Shown here piece by piece: positions 55,339-63,673 of a DNA stretch of 64,000 bases (position 1 is its first letter; each line of letters opens with the position of its first letter). This DNA is from Candidatus Rifleibacteriota bacterium (lineage in GTDB: Bacteria > Muiribacteriota > Ozemobacteria > Ozemobacterales > Ozemobacteraceae), in NCBI GenBank assembly GCA_015233565.1, contig JADFXM010000022.1, positions 1-64,000 of the forward strand. Direction: 5' to 3'. The notes under the pieces were generated by a model. That model worked only from the letters and a program-made list of their open reading frames with translations, did not search any database and was not told the DNA's origin. The position numbers were made by a program, and so were the translations under genes.

Positions 55339-55914
55339 CTATTCCGGCAACCCCTCAAAAACAAATCCCTTGCGAAGTTTGAAATTAAGGAAAACAGGAA
55401 AAATTTTCCGCTTAATTTTCAAAGGAATATATGATTCAGGTTTCTTGTTCATGTTCTCCAATTCAAACTCCAGCTCAAAGTATATTTCTTTAGGGTTATC
55501 CGATGGATTTGATATTGAAACGATTGAAAATTGCTTACACCTATTATTCATCATATTGATGAATTTTCCATTTTCCTCTCTTGAGATTTGTCCTTTCTTT
55601 TCGTCGAAGTTGTACGTTATTTTCTCAAGTTTGTCACTCCTGCGTCGCCAAAGTTGGTAGCCTCCCGAAGGAATCTGCTCGATAACACTCGACCATTTTT
55701 TTGGATCAGCATCCGGAAAGTCGCAGCAAAAAAGATCTTCGTTAATAAATCTTAATAATTGCCAGGCCTCGGTAACACTCTCGATTTTATCATCAATTCG
55801 AAAATACGATCTCGAATAATGCTGGAAAAAATTGTATAGTACAATTGAAATAATGCTGAACAAACTAATTGCCAGAACTAATTCAACCAAAGAAAAAGCA
55901 CGGTTTAATTTCAT
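55339..55914 (-). CDS. Pseudopilin (GspJ/PilW-like)
   Basis: A protein of 191 residues. A short leader (MKLNRA) is followed by FSLVELVLAISLFSIISIVLYNFF, the type IV prepilin signature with Glu at +5; the residue before the cleavage site is Ala rather than the usual Gly. The remaining globular part contains a Cys pair (LFCCDF). It overlaps the preceding gene by four bases (ATGA), so the two are translationally coupled. Minor pseudopilins of this type cap a type II secretion or type IV pilus fibre. No ATPase or platform protein is in the window. Confidence 0.85.
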   Translation of the reverse strand: MKLNRAFSLVELVLAISLFSIISIVLYNFFQHYSRSYFRIDDKIESVTEAWQLLRFINEDLFCCDFPDADPKKWSSVIEQIPSGGYQLWRRRSDKLEKITYNFDEKKGQISREENGKFINMMNNRCKQFSIVSISNPSDNPKEIYFELEFELENMNKKPESYIPLKIKRKIFPVFLNFKLRKGFVFEGLPE

Positions 55915-56399
55915 TTTCCGCCCCTGTTTCCTTTTCTGGAATTACCAAATACTCTCGAAATCTCAATATCCGCGCGAGGTTGATCGGGTGTTTTAATTGA
56001 AGCTGTAACTTTGAAGAAATTTCCGGTGACTTTTTCAATGGTTAGCTTCCGGAAAAAACTTGCCGGCAATTCAGAAAAAAAGATCACCGATTCATTGTTA
56101 TTCGAATTTTTGGGAAATTGCCCCTCCCCAGTTCCAAGATCGAAGGTCCCAAGGGAAAGTTGATCGACATTCAAAAGTTGAATTTGATTGATAAGTTCAT
56201 TTGCCGCTGTGAAAGTAAGCGCTTTGGAATGAATAATTCTGGAATTTTCAATATTAAAGGAAAAAATGCCTGCTATTGGAATTGCTGCAACCAGGAAACA
56301 GAAAACCGCAATGCATACTTCAAATAGGCCAAACCCCGCAATTTTATCCCTATATAGGAATTTGCAGGTATTAACCAATCTTAATTTAACTAAAATCAT
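55911..56399 (-). CDS. Pseudopilin (GspI/PilV-like)
   Basis: A protein of 162 residues. After a basic leader of about 20 residues comes GFGLFEVCIAVFCFLVAAIPIAG, a prepilin-type segment with Gly before the cleavage site and Glu at +5. ATG 56399 follows GAGG closely. It is coupled to the GspJ-like gene by an ATGA overlap. It is cut off from the PilX-like gene upstream by a family A repeat array, which may have split a former operon. Confidence 0.8.
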   Translation of the reverse strand: MILVKLRLVNTCKFLYRDKIAGFGLFEVCIAVFCFLVAAIPIAGIFSFNIENSRIIHSKALTFTAANELINQIQLLNVDQLSLGTFDLGTGEGQFPKNSNNNESVIFFSELPASFFRKLTIEKVTGNFFKVTASIKTPDQPRADIEISRVFGNSRKGNRGGK

Positions 56400-56866
56400 T
56401 GCAACCTCATCCAAGGTGGCCGAGAACAGATTCCGCCTAATCTGGGCTTCGTTTTTATGGCCATATTAGGCAGTGTTATGCTCAACGGCTCTGTTAGAAG
56501 CTGTCGGAAAACTGGTACATTTTGCCCGGTACAAAGCGGCTCGCTGCTGATGCAAGAAAGCGGGGAAGAAATTTGGGTAGGCACACAAAAAGGCAAATTT
56601 TAGGGTATTTTTCGACATTCTCGTTAGAAGTTGTCGAATAATCTCGGTACATTTTTTTCGGCACAAAGCGGCTCGCTGTTGATGCCAAAAAGTGAGGCGA
56701 AAATTTGAATAAGTACATAAAAGTATGAAAACTAGGGCATTTTTCGACAGTCTCGTTAGGCAAAGCTTAAGCGGAGCCTGGCAGAGCTGGTGAGCAGGCT
56801 TGCTGCTCACGACCGCGTTAAGCTGGCCGCTTGCAGTCTGCGGAACAGGTACCTTATCAGCAATAT
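56400..56866. other. Gap with family A array and a small hairpin
   Basis: Bases 56494-56755 are two family A units. Bases about 56789-56810 fold as GTGAGCAG-loop-CTGCTCAC. No gene is seen. Confidence 0.5.
56494..56755 (-). repeat. Repeat family A, two tandem units (130 and 132 bp)
   Basis: Unit starts (TTAGAAG) at 56494 and 56624, ending at CTCGTTAGG. Typical GGTACA motifs and TTTTTCGACA edges are present. Confidence 0.9.
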
Positions 56867-58927
56867 TCATTTATTTTCGAAATTCCATTTATCGAAATAA
56901 TCTCCGATTTGAACTGAATATGATTTCTCCTGCTGCAATCTTGTCGGGTCAAAAGCGCAGTCATAAATCAAAGTTCCACCATTTGCAAAAGATTCAGGTG
57001 GTAAGCGATCAACAGCGATTCCACCCTCTATCTGAAGCGGCGTGTTTGTAAGGTTTTTGACGGTTCCATCCAACGCAACAAGATAGGCCTGAACTTTTTC
57101 GTTGACTCCTTTCAAAAGAATATTTCCCCCAACCGAGATTAAACTTAAGGTAGCCTCTCCTTTTTTGGAAATTTTTCCTGAAACGGTAATGTCACCTTTG
57201 ACCGCCAATATTCCCGCGGTTTCAATTTCCAAACCGGCTGGGAGAGTAAGAGGTCCTTTCTTAATAAAAACTGTTTGGCCCCGAAGGTTGAGAGAATTAT
57301 TTTCCATACATTCTTTAAAAAACTCGTCCTGATTTTCAGCCGTCATGCTAATCCTATCTGAAAGTATTATTTTGGTGGATAGGCTGTTTAAATCTGAATT
57401 AAAAAAAACTCTTCCATCTGATTCATGCGCAATTTTTACTTTTTCACCGGAAATCTGATAATTTTCCCCAGTTACAGCTTTAAAAAAATCTTTTGGAGGC
57501 ATCTCCATGCTTGAATCCATTAAGAAATTATACGAAGTATTGTAATCTTCCATGATCAATTTTGATGAAAAGCTCATGTACTGATCTTTACTGCCGAAAA
57601 GGTTTTCTACAGAAAAGGAAGAAAGCGAAATTTCCTGGTTCGTGTTCTTATTCTTAAAGGTTTTTGGCTGAACGACACTCTCCCAAAAGTCGATCGTTCC
57701 TCCCGAAGGAGTGACGTAATCAGGTGGCGTGTTCATCATAGCCAGTACCCCATCATTTTTGCCATCGTTATCAACATCTGCCATAAGAGCCGAATATTGT
57801 GGAAAAACTCTTTTGACTTTTCCTATTACTTTTGTTGGGGAAGGATTTTTGAGGTTTCCGATCAAATGAAGAACCGAAGACTTTTTTGTCCGGGAATTTT
57901 GTCCGGAAGATGTGAAGTACTTTCCTAGAGTACGCTTGTAATTCATATCCTGAGGAACCGGATTCGAATTATCCACGAGATAAAAACCAAACAAAATACC
58001 TTGCACTTCCAACTTTGCTTGTACCAATGGGGAGTCGCTTAATTTAACCGTCTTGGAAAAAGAAGTCGGCAAATCCTTATATTTAAAGACAGGAGCTTTT
58101 ACTTCCGGTTTTTGGATATTGAGAAGTTGGAAAAATTCACCATACTCCGGATCACCTCCGGATGTAACATGAAGTTGAGTTTCCTGATTCCCTCCCAAAA
58201 AAACAAATCCAACTTTCTTTAAATCAGTTTGCTTGATATCACTACTGTTAGAAAGTACAATAGGTAAATTCTTTGCCGTTTGGGTGGACTTTCCATCAAT
58301 GGTGTTTTCGAAACAATTATAACCTTCATTCTTCTCATCCGTTAATTCCGGATTCTTGATGAATAAAGTGAATTTGGAAAGCACTGGTGGGGATAATTGT
58401 TGAATTTTGCAGGGTTTGCTGAATTTAAAGGACTTTCTTAACAATTTTAAAGGAAGTTTTCCCGTTGAAAGATCAATATTTAAATTTATCTCGCAAAGTT
58501 TTTCCCAGGGGTCATTCCAGGGATCACCATTTAAAATTGGCTTGGGATCAACAAAATAGGCATCCCATGAAAATGACATACTTGAAAACTCTTTTTTTCC
58601 GATGAAAGAGAACTTGCGTGACAATTCATCTTTATCAATTTTTATGGTTACGGGAAATGAATTCTGAGAGGCTTTTAATACTTCCAGGAAGATCGGGTTA
58701 TTAGGGTCTTTCAGCTTTTCGGAAAGGTCATTAAAGAAAACCGAAGCAATTTCCATTGCAACAAAATCGAAAAGCATCGAATTGGCATGCATTGTAATAA
58801 ACCTGGCTTTTTCTGTTAAAGAGTGGTAAAGCGCTCCTCCAAAAATTCCCAGGATTAAAATAATTCCGAGTACAAGTAACAACAAACTTCCCGAGCGGTT
58901 TGTACCTTTTTCAGAAACTTTGTGCAT
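56867..58927 (-). CDS. Large PilX-like membrane-anchored protein, function unknown
   Basis: A protein of 686 residues. A basic N terminus (KVSEKGTNRSGS) precedes one hydrophobic segment, LLLLVLGIILILGIFGGAL (about 15-33), like PilX/GspK-type pilus accessory proteins but without a clear prepilin cleavage motif. The large extracytoplasmic part has no family I recognise. It contains LMADVDNDGKNDGVLAMM (about residue 385), an Asp-rich calcium-binding-like loop, and a C-terminal repetitive Gly/Val-rich segment (GILAVKGDITVSGKISKKG, about 560-640) suggesting a beta helix as in bactofilin or polymer-forming proteins. It lies upstream of the pseudopilin genes on the same strand, so a pilus or secretion-fibre role is plausible. 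Confidence 0.7.
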   Translation of the reverse strand: MHKVSEKGTNRSGSLLLLVLGIILILGIFGGALYHSLTEKARFITMHANSMLFDFVAMEIASVFFNDLSEKLKDPNNPIFLEVLKASQNSFPVTIKIDKDELSRKFSFIGKKEFSSMSFSWDAYFVDPKPILNGDPWNDPWEKLCEINLNIDLSTGKLPLKLLRKSFKFSKPCKIQQLSPPVLSKFTLFIKNPELTDEKNEGYNCFENTIDGKSTQTAKNLPIVLSNSSDIKQTDLKKVGFVFLGGNQETQLHVTSGGDPEYGEFFQLLNIQKPEVKAPVFKYKDLPTSFSKTVKLSDSPLVQAKLEVQGILFGFYLVDNSNPVPQDMNYKRTLGKYFTSSGQNSRTKKSSVLHLIGNLKNPSPTKVIGKVKRVFPQYSALMADVDNDGKNDGVLAMMNTPPDYVTPSGGTIDFWESVVQPKTFKNKNTNQEISLSSFSVENLFGSKDQYMSFSSKLIMEDYNTSYNFLMDSSMEMPPKDFFKAVTGENYQISGEKVKIAHESDGRVFFNSDLNSLSTKIILSDRISMTAENQDEFFKECMENNSLNLRGQTVFIKKGPLTLPAGLEIETAGILAVKGDITVSGKISKKGEATLSLISVGGNILLKGVNEKVQAYLVALDGTVKNLTNTPLQIEGGIAVDRLPPESFANGGTLIYDCAFDPTRLQQEKSYSVQIGDYFDKWNFENK

Positions 58928-59000
58928 TTAGTTAAACTCTTAGCCCGAAGATTACAGGATTGAAATTTAATAATACCATTTTCACAAATGGAATGAAAAT

Positions 59001-60107
59001 TCAGGGGGTGGATGGCGGGGGAGGCGAAGGGTTAGGCGGTCCTGGAGGCGGGGGAGGCGGTACCGGTGGAGCACCTGGCGGTGACTGAGGAGGGGGTAAG
59101 TAAGGAGGTTGAAATTGAGGAGGCCAACCTGGTGGTGGAATTGGTTTGCCATCTTTATCTTTAAGCAGAAAAGCACCGGGTGGTATAATTTCAAATGTCC
59201 CACCCGATTGCTGAGCAAAATCTCTCAAGCCATTTTCTGCCATATTCACCGATATAGGAAGAACTCCTGGTGGTATTACAACCTCCTGGCCATTTTTGTC
59301 AACAACGATCAATTGTCCCTGAGGATTTCTCTGGGTGGTAAAACCCGATTTATCGGCAAAGTTTTGGATTCTTGCTTCAACTTCAGGGGGTGGCAAAATT
59401 GGTGGGGGAACAGCTCCGGGCGGTAAAGGCGGTAGTGGAGGTGTCGGGCTTGCGGGAAGCGTTTGAGTTCCGGAAGAAGTCTGAGTTCCCGAAGGAAAAG
59501 GAATGCCGGAAGAAGTATTCACCGGAGTTTGTCCAGAAGGATATGGTTTATTGTTAACATAAGCATTTTGAAGGACATTCAGATTATGTTTTTGAGCAAT
59601 TTCAGCCGGTGAAGGAACATATTCATCCATGCTCAGCTTTCTATCCTTATTTCGGTCATGAGTTTGAAAATATTCATCCGCATCAGTATTGAAAGGAAGG
59701 CGGCCATCTGAAACCAATTTTTTATATTGGGAGTAATCCATTCCTGCATCTGCCGAACCGGCATAATTCACGAAATCTTTCCTGATTGCCTGGGTGTAAT
59801 CAAAAATAACTTCATCGCTCATACTTGGAACAGTCACAGAAACAACGGGGGTCGAATATTTTAGTGGGTCATTTTCAGGAGTTGGTCTACCAAATGAAGA
59901 AGTTTGTGCAATTAAAGGAGTTGGTACATCAAAATATGCCTGAAAAGCTTTTTCAACATTTTCCAATTTATTTGGGATACCAAGAATAATATTAATTGCG
60001 GATTGCAAATCTGTGGGGTTATCCAGGCCAAAACAGACTTGCACAAGGAACCAAATGGCAAAAAAACATAGAAAAAACGCACAATGAATTTTGTTCGATA
60101 ATCTCAT
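59001..60107 (-). CDS. Secreted Pro-rich protein with EF-hand-like loop and two GFT/DKNG repeats
   Basis: A protein of 368 residues. Signal peptide about 1-27. A calcium-binding loop HDRNKDRKLSMDEY is at about 150-163, with a degenerate partner before it. A Ser/Thr/Pro linker is followed by two copies of a short domain: IQNFADKSGFTTQRNPQGQL...DKNGQEV (about 253-285) and a looser one, LRDFAQQSGGTFEI...DKDGKPI (about 298-330). The end is almost pure Pro/Gly/Ser. The first repeat matches the tandem repeat of the protein encoded at 61589-62311. Its ATG overlaps the stop of the anti-sigma-like gene, with GAGGAGG in that gene's last codons. The function is unknown; possibly an extracellular matrix or fibre component. 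Confidence 0.75.
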   Translation of the reverse strand: MRLSNKIHCAFFLCFFAIWFLVQVCFGLDNPTDLQSAINIILGIPNKLENVEKAFQAYFDVPTPLIAQTSSFGRPTPENDPLKYSTPVVSVTVPSMSDEVIFDYTQAIRKDFVNYAGSADAGMDYSQYKKLVSDGRLPFNTDADEYFQTHDRNKDRKLSMDEYVPSPAEIAQKHNLNVLQNAYVNNKPYPSGQTPVNTSSGIPFPSGTQTSSGTQTLPASPTPPLPPLPPGAVPPPILPPPEVEARIQNFADKSGFTTQRNPQGQLIVVDKNGQEVVIPPGVLPISVNMAENGLRDFAQQSGGTFEIIPPGAFLLKDKDGKPIPPPGWPPQFQPPYLPPPQSPPGAPPVPPPPPPGPPNPSPPPPSTP

Positions 60108-61414
60108 TCGCCAATAGCCTCCTCGGGATTTGCGGATTTGGGTTCAGAGAGATGAATCAAACCTGAAGCCAAGGCAGTGGAAGAAGAAACTTGGGCTGGT
60201 ACAAGTAAAAAAGGTTGTGATGCCAAGATGTTCGGGGAAATCAAGCCGGTGGAAGAGGATGATGATATATGAAATGTTGCGGAAGAACAAACTGCTGACA
60301 TTCCGGGAATAGCCCCTGAAGCGTTATTGCCAAAGGGCGCCAAAATAGCATTAGTAGCGCAAAGCGATGATACTCCGAAAATTGTCTGGGACGCGGTATT
60401 ACTCAATTTAACGGGAAGCGAATCCGATGCACAAATGAGGGATGTGCCAGAACCTGTTGGTGCAACAAATAGATTTGATGCGGAAGTGGCATTACAGGAA
60501 CCACTTGAATATGTCGACTCAGCATTCAAAAGTCTTGGAAGTAGCGTCTCAACTTCATAGTTGCAATTAATAAATTCCTTCCAAAGGTTCAACCCCAACT
60601 TCTTTATTCCAGTTGGATATTTTTCAGAAAATATGATTGTTTCACCGCTAAGAATGTTAAATTCTTTTTTTCCAAAAATCAATTTCAGACATCCTTTTTC
60701 CAGATGTACAGCGGTGTTCTTTCCATGGGAAATAACTTCGAATTCAGTGCCAACAACAAAAATCTGAAGATTTTCTGTGGTCACTTTCAATCCACCGGTT
60801 TTGGGAGTCACAAAGAACTTTCCGCCTCCCTCGAATAGAAACACTTCTCCATGAGCCAGTTGAAAAATCGATTTTGAGGAAAATGAAACTGTTTTTCCGG
60901 TAAGGAATTCGATTCGAGCATCTCCCTCAGAACAATATTTACAGTTTGTAAGAAATTGGTACCCTTTTTCATAAACAGTATTGGAGTTAATTTCCCGAAC
61001 GGTCCCACTTTTTAGAGTGACATAAAGAGACGACCAAATCAGCTCTGATAGAGTTTTAGTATGGAATACTCCGGAATAAAATACAACAGCAATTGTCAAG
61101 GCCACTGCAGGAATAAAAAATGGTTTCAGGAAATGCAATAATTTTTTTAGATATTCAGGAAAATCAACTTTATTCCTGGAGTTCAGCTCACTTTTTGAAC
61201 TTTTTTCCTTGGGAAATTCAAAATTTGTCATGTGTCCAGGATCAAAATCCACATAAAAAGTTTTCAATCTGGAGATAAAAAGCTTATGATTTTCAAGTTC
61301 TTCAGAACAATTTTTACAGGATGCAAAATGAATCTGAAGTTCTTTTAAATCTTGATTTGCAATTTCCCGTTTTAAATACTCCGGAATTTTTTCCTGTACT
61401 TCGTTGCAATCCAT
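60104..61414 (-). CDS. Anti-sigma factor-like protein: ZAS zinc finger, membrane helix, FecR domain
   Basis: A protein of 436 residues. The N-terminal zinc-binding anti-sigma motif is HFASCKNC (H-x3-C-x2-C). A membrane helix (about 105-125, FFIPAVALTIAVVFYSGVF) is followed by a FecR-type domain (about 130-270: SGTVREINSNTVYEKG, LEKGCLKLIFGKKEF, LSGETIIF). The C-terminal third is Ser/Thr/Ala-rich and ends ANPEEAIGE, resembling the tail SNPEDAISNQ of the protein encoded at 61589-62311. It probably holds an ECF sigma factor at the membrane; the ECF gene at 63027 is the natural partner, though divergent and over 1.6 kb away. ATG 61414 is preferred to ATG 61423 because AAGGA is nine bases upstream instead of touching it. 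Confidence 0.82.
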   Translation of the reverse strand: MDCNEVQEKIPEYLKREIANQDLKELQIHFASCKNCSEELENHKLFISRLKTFYVDFDPGHMTNFEFPKEKSSKSELNSRNKVDFPEYLKKLLHFLKPFFIPAVALTIAVVFYSGVFHTKTLSELIWSSLYVTLKSGTVREINSNTVYEKGYQFLTNCKYCSEGDARIEFLTGKTVSFSSKSIFQLAHGEVFLFEGGGKFFVTPKTGGLKVTTENLQIFVVGTEFEVISHGKNTAVHLEKGCLKLIFGKKEFNILSGETIIFSEKYPTGIKKLGLNLWKEFINCNYEVETLLPRLLNAESTYSSGSCNATSASNLFVAPTGSGTSLICASDSLPVKLSNTASQTIFGVSSLCATNAILAPFGNNASGAIPGMSAVCSSATFHISSSSSTGLISPNILASQPFLLVPAQVSSSTALASGLIHLSEPKSANPEEAIGE

Positions 61415-61588
61415 TTTTTTCATTCCTTGAAGAAAATGAAACTTAGGGATTTCTTACAAAGAAATCCCTAAGTAGAATCTTAAAAACAGACAATTTTCAT
61501 CTACGAAATAAATCCAGACTTAGATTTGAAGAACCTTGAACAGAGAGTTTAGAGTTACTCCATTTCAATATTTTTCCAAGAACTTTAA

Positions 61589-62311
61589 TCATTGATTTGA
61601 AATTGCATCTTCAGGATTACTGGTTGATGAACTGGTACTTGAGGAATCTATAATCTGGGCGGCAGAAGATACTCCCGTAGTTGAAGAGGCCAATCCCGGA
61701 GGAAATGGGGGCATTCCCATACCCATTGGGGGTGGCGGTGGAAATGGAACTTCATTGCCATTTTTATCTTTCATTATCAAGCGACCTGAGGAATCTGTGG
61801 CTAGTGTGAAACCGTTTTGATTCGCAAACTCCGTCATCATTTTTTGCATTTGCTCTTTGGAAGGAGGCATTGGTGACATTCCAGGGGGCATGCCCATACC
61901 CATTGGAGGTGGCGGTGGAAATGGAACTTCATTGCCATTCTTATCTTTCACTATCAAGCGACCTGAAGAATCACTGGCTACTGTGAAACCGTTTTGATTC
62001 GCAAACTCCGTCATCATTTTTTGCATTTGCTCTTTGGAAGGAGGCATTGGTGGCATTCCAGGGGGCATGCCCATACCCATCGGAGGTGGCGGTGGAAATG
62101 GAACTACATTGCCATTCTTATCTTTCACTATCAAGCGACCTGAAGAATCACTGGCTACTGTGAAACCGTTTTGATTCGCAAACTCCGTCATCATTTTTTG
62201 CATTTGCTCTTTGCTGGGGGGAGGCATCATTGGATTGCCCTGAGCGAAAACACCCGTTGTAAAAAGAAGTAAAGAGCCTACCACTAACCCTTTTACTATT
62301 CTTCGGAACAT
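61589..62311 (-). CDS. Secreted protein of three near-identical 59-residue Met/Pro-rich repeats
   Basis: A protein of 240 residues. Signal peptide about 1-23 (ending VFA). Residues 31-205 are three 59-residue units: a helical part (PPSKEQMQKMMTEFANQNGF), a beta-like part (TVASDSSGRLIVKDKNGNEV) and a Pro/Met/Gly part (PFPPPPPMGMGMPPGM). The C-terminal tail is Ser-rich and ends SNPEDAISNQ. The units are almost the same at DNA level (period 177 bp). The FAxxxGFT...GRLIVxDKNGxEV core also occurs in the protein encoded at 59001-60107. AGGAGG precedes the ATG. The function is unknown; a surface or matrix protein with variable repeat number is likely. Confidence 0.85.
   Translation of the reverse strand: MFRRIVKGLVVGSLLLFTTGVFAQGNPMMPPPSKEQMQKMMTEFANQNGFTVASDSSGRLIVKDKNGNVVPFPPPPPMGMGMPPGMPPMPPSKEQMQKMMTEFANQNGFTVASDSSGRLIVKDKNGNEVPFPPPPPMGMGMPPGMSPMPPSKEQMQKMMTEFANQNGFTLATDSSGRLIMKDKNGNEVPFPPPPPMGMGMPPFPPGLASSTTGVSSAAQIIDSSSTSSSTSNPEDAISNQ
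61691..62221 (-). repeat. Three tandem 177-bp coding repeats
   Basis: The shared word ACCGTTTTGATTCGC recurs at 61811, 61988 and 62165, exactly 177 bases apart. The two upstream units are nearly identical and the third has drifted (VASD to LATD). In-frame copy-number change by slippage or recombination is expected. Confidence 0.92.
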
Positions 62312-62627
62312 ATTTCCTCCTGATTGGTTAAATTTTTTTGGGGAACTTTTTGTTTCCCAAATATTAAGACGAAAAACTTGCTTCTTTGTGACAAAAAAAT
62401 CCTTCTTCTCAAAAAAAGAGCTCCATGATTTTTTTATCTCTGAGGAAATAAAAAACGTTTAAGGCGTATTCCCGCAATAACATGATCATTTCAGGGGTAC
62501 ATTCTTATTTTTGAGGAGTTCTTTTCGAGGATGGGTACAATATTTTCGACAAATGGAAATGGCACAAATCATCACTTTTTTTTCGTATAATGCCTAAATG
62601 GATTGATATTGGTCTATTAATATCTCC
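62312..62627. other. Non-coding region upstream of the repeat-protein gene
   Basis: No gene is recognised. It should contain the promoter of the secreted repeat-protein gene. The ends of two MITE-like elements follow directly downstream. Confidence 0.4.
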
Positions 62628-62764
62628 CACCAATTCTCGGAGAGCCACTGCAATTGTTTTTAAGAGCCATTTTGAGCAATGTTCAAAAAACTAATTATTC
62701 CGATAAGTTTCGTAGCAAAAATCAGTAATAGCTATATTTTGCGAGAAAACTCACCGAGATGCTG
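62628..62764 (+). mobile_element. MITE-like element, family C, copy 2 (137 bp)
   Basis: Inverted counterpart of 9696-9834, begins CACCAATTCTCGG and ends GAGATGCTG. Flanks AATATCTCC (62619-62627) and AATTTCTCC (62765-62773) form a 9-bp duplication with one mismatch. It lies directly beside the family D insertion. Confidence 0.8.
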
Positions 62765-62782
62765 AATTTCTCCGGGAATAAT

Positions 62783-62926
62783 CAGCGAAAAAGAGTAAAA
62801 ATACTTGGCTTATAAACCTGCACCAACGCAAGAGCAGAAAATTTGGAAAAAAAAATTATTTTTCGCGATTTTTTTTTAATTGTATGGTTAATGGCAATGA
62901 CAAAATGAATTTACTCTTTGTTGCTG
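62783..62926 (+). mobile_element. MITE-like element, family D, copy 2 (144 bp)
   Basis: The same length and ends as 46069-46212 (CAGCGAAAAAGAGTAAA ... TTTACTCTTTGTTGCTG). Perfect 9-bp duplication GGGAATAAT (62774-62782 and 62927-62935). It lies in the region upstream of the ECF sigma gene and may displace regulatory DNA. Confidence 0.93.
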
Positions 62927-63026
62927 GGGAATAATTGACTTTGCAATAAGAAACAATTATTTTGAGAAGACAAAGGTTTCTTTAATTATGGGGCCATTTT
63001 TCGTTTGAAGAACCGGGGAAATTTAA

Positions 63027-63626
63027 ATGTCTTTTTCTAAGGGTCAGGGCTTGCAGTTATTAATGATTCCAAGTTCAAGTAGCGATCCCAAAATAATAAA
63101 TAGTAATGAAGAAGATCGTTTAACTATTGAGAAAGTAATAAAGGGGCAAAAAGCGGCATTTAGCATTCTTTTTAGCAAATACCAAAGATTGGTCCGAATC
63201 AATATTTGGAATTTTTTTCGTAAAAAAGACCTGGTAGACGATCTTTGCCAGGAAGCTTTTGAAAAAGCTTTCCTAGCTTTGGAGTCATTAAAAAATCCTG
63301 AAAAATTCAAAAGCTGGATACTTCAAATTACATACAGATTATGCGTTGATTATCAACGTTCCAATGTAGGCCAGGAAAAAACTCAGGCAATTCTACAAAA
63401 CTCGATTGAAAAAAATGTATCCCTCGACCTGTCCAATTTGTTTAAAGAAGAATCAATTTTATACCTTTTAGAGCAACTTTCCCAAATCGACGGATTAATT
63501 GTCTGTTTAAGGTACATTGAAGATTTCGAGTATCAGGAAATTTCCGAAATTCTTGGTATTTCAGAACCAACCATAAGGCAAAAGGCTTCCAGAGCCATTC
63601 GGCAACTACGAAGTTGTTTGAAGTGA
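63027..63626 (+). CDS. ECF-type RNA polymerase sigma factor
   Basis: A protein of 199 residues. Region 2 (about 45-110) has AFSILFSKYQRLVRINIWNFF, DLVDDLCQEAFEKAFLAL and KFKSWILQITYRLCVDYQRS. Region 4 (about 145-195) has VCLRYIEDFEYQEISEILGIS and TIRQKASRAIRQLR. The N terminus has about 30 extra residues. ATG follows GGGGA by seven bases. It is divergent from the anti-sigma-like/pseudopilin gene group across an intergenic region carrying two MITE-like elements. It probably directs that group, but no promoter motif shared by both could be confirmed by eye. Confidence 0.93.
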   Translation: MSFSKGQGLQLLMIPSSSSDPKIINSNEEDRLTIEKVIKGQKAAFSILFSKYQRLVRINIWNFFRKKDLVDDLCQEAFEKAFLALESLKNPEKFKSWILQITYRLCVDYQRSNVGQEKTQAILQNSIEKNVSLDLSNLFKEESILYLLEQLSQIDGLIVCLRYIEDFEYQEISEILGISEPTIRQKASRAIRQLRSCLK

Positions 63627-63673
63627 TTTTTTTTTCCAAAACCTAACTTTTAAGTATCTTCAGAATGTGCTTA

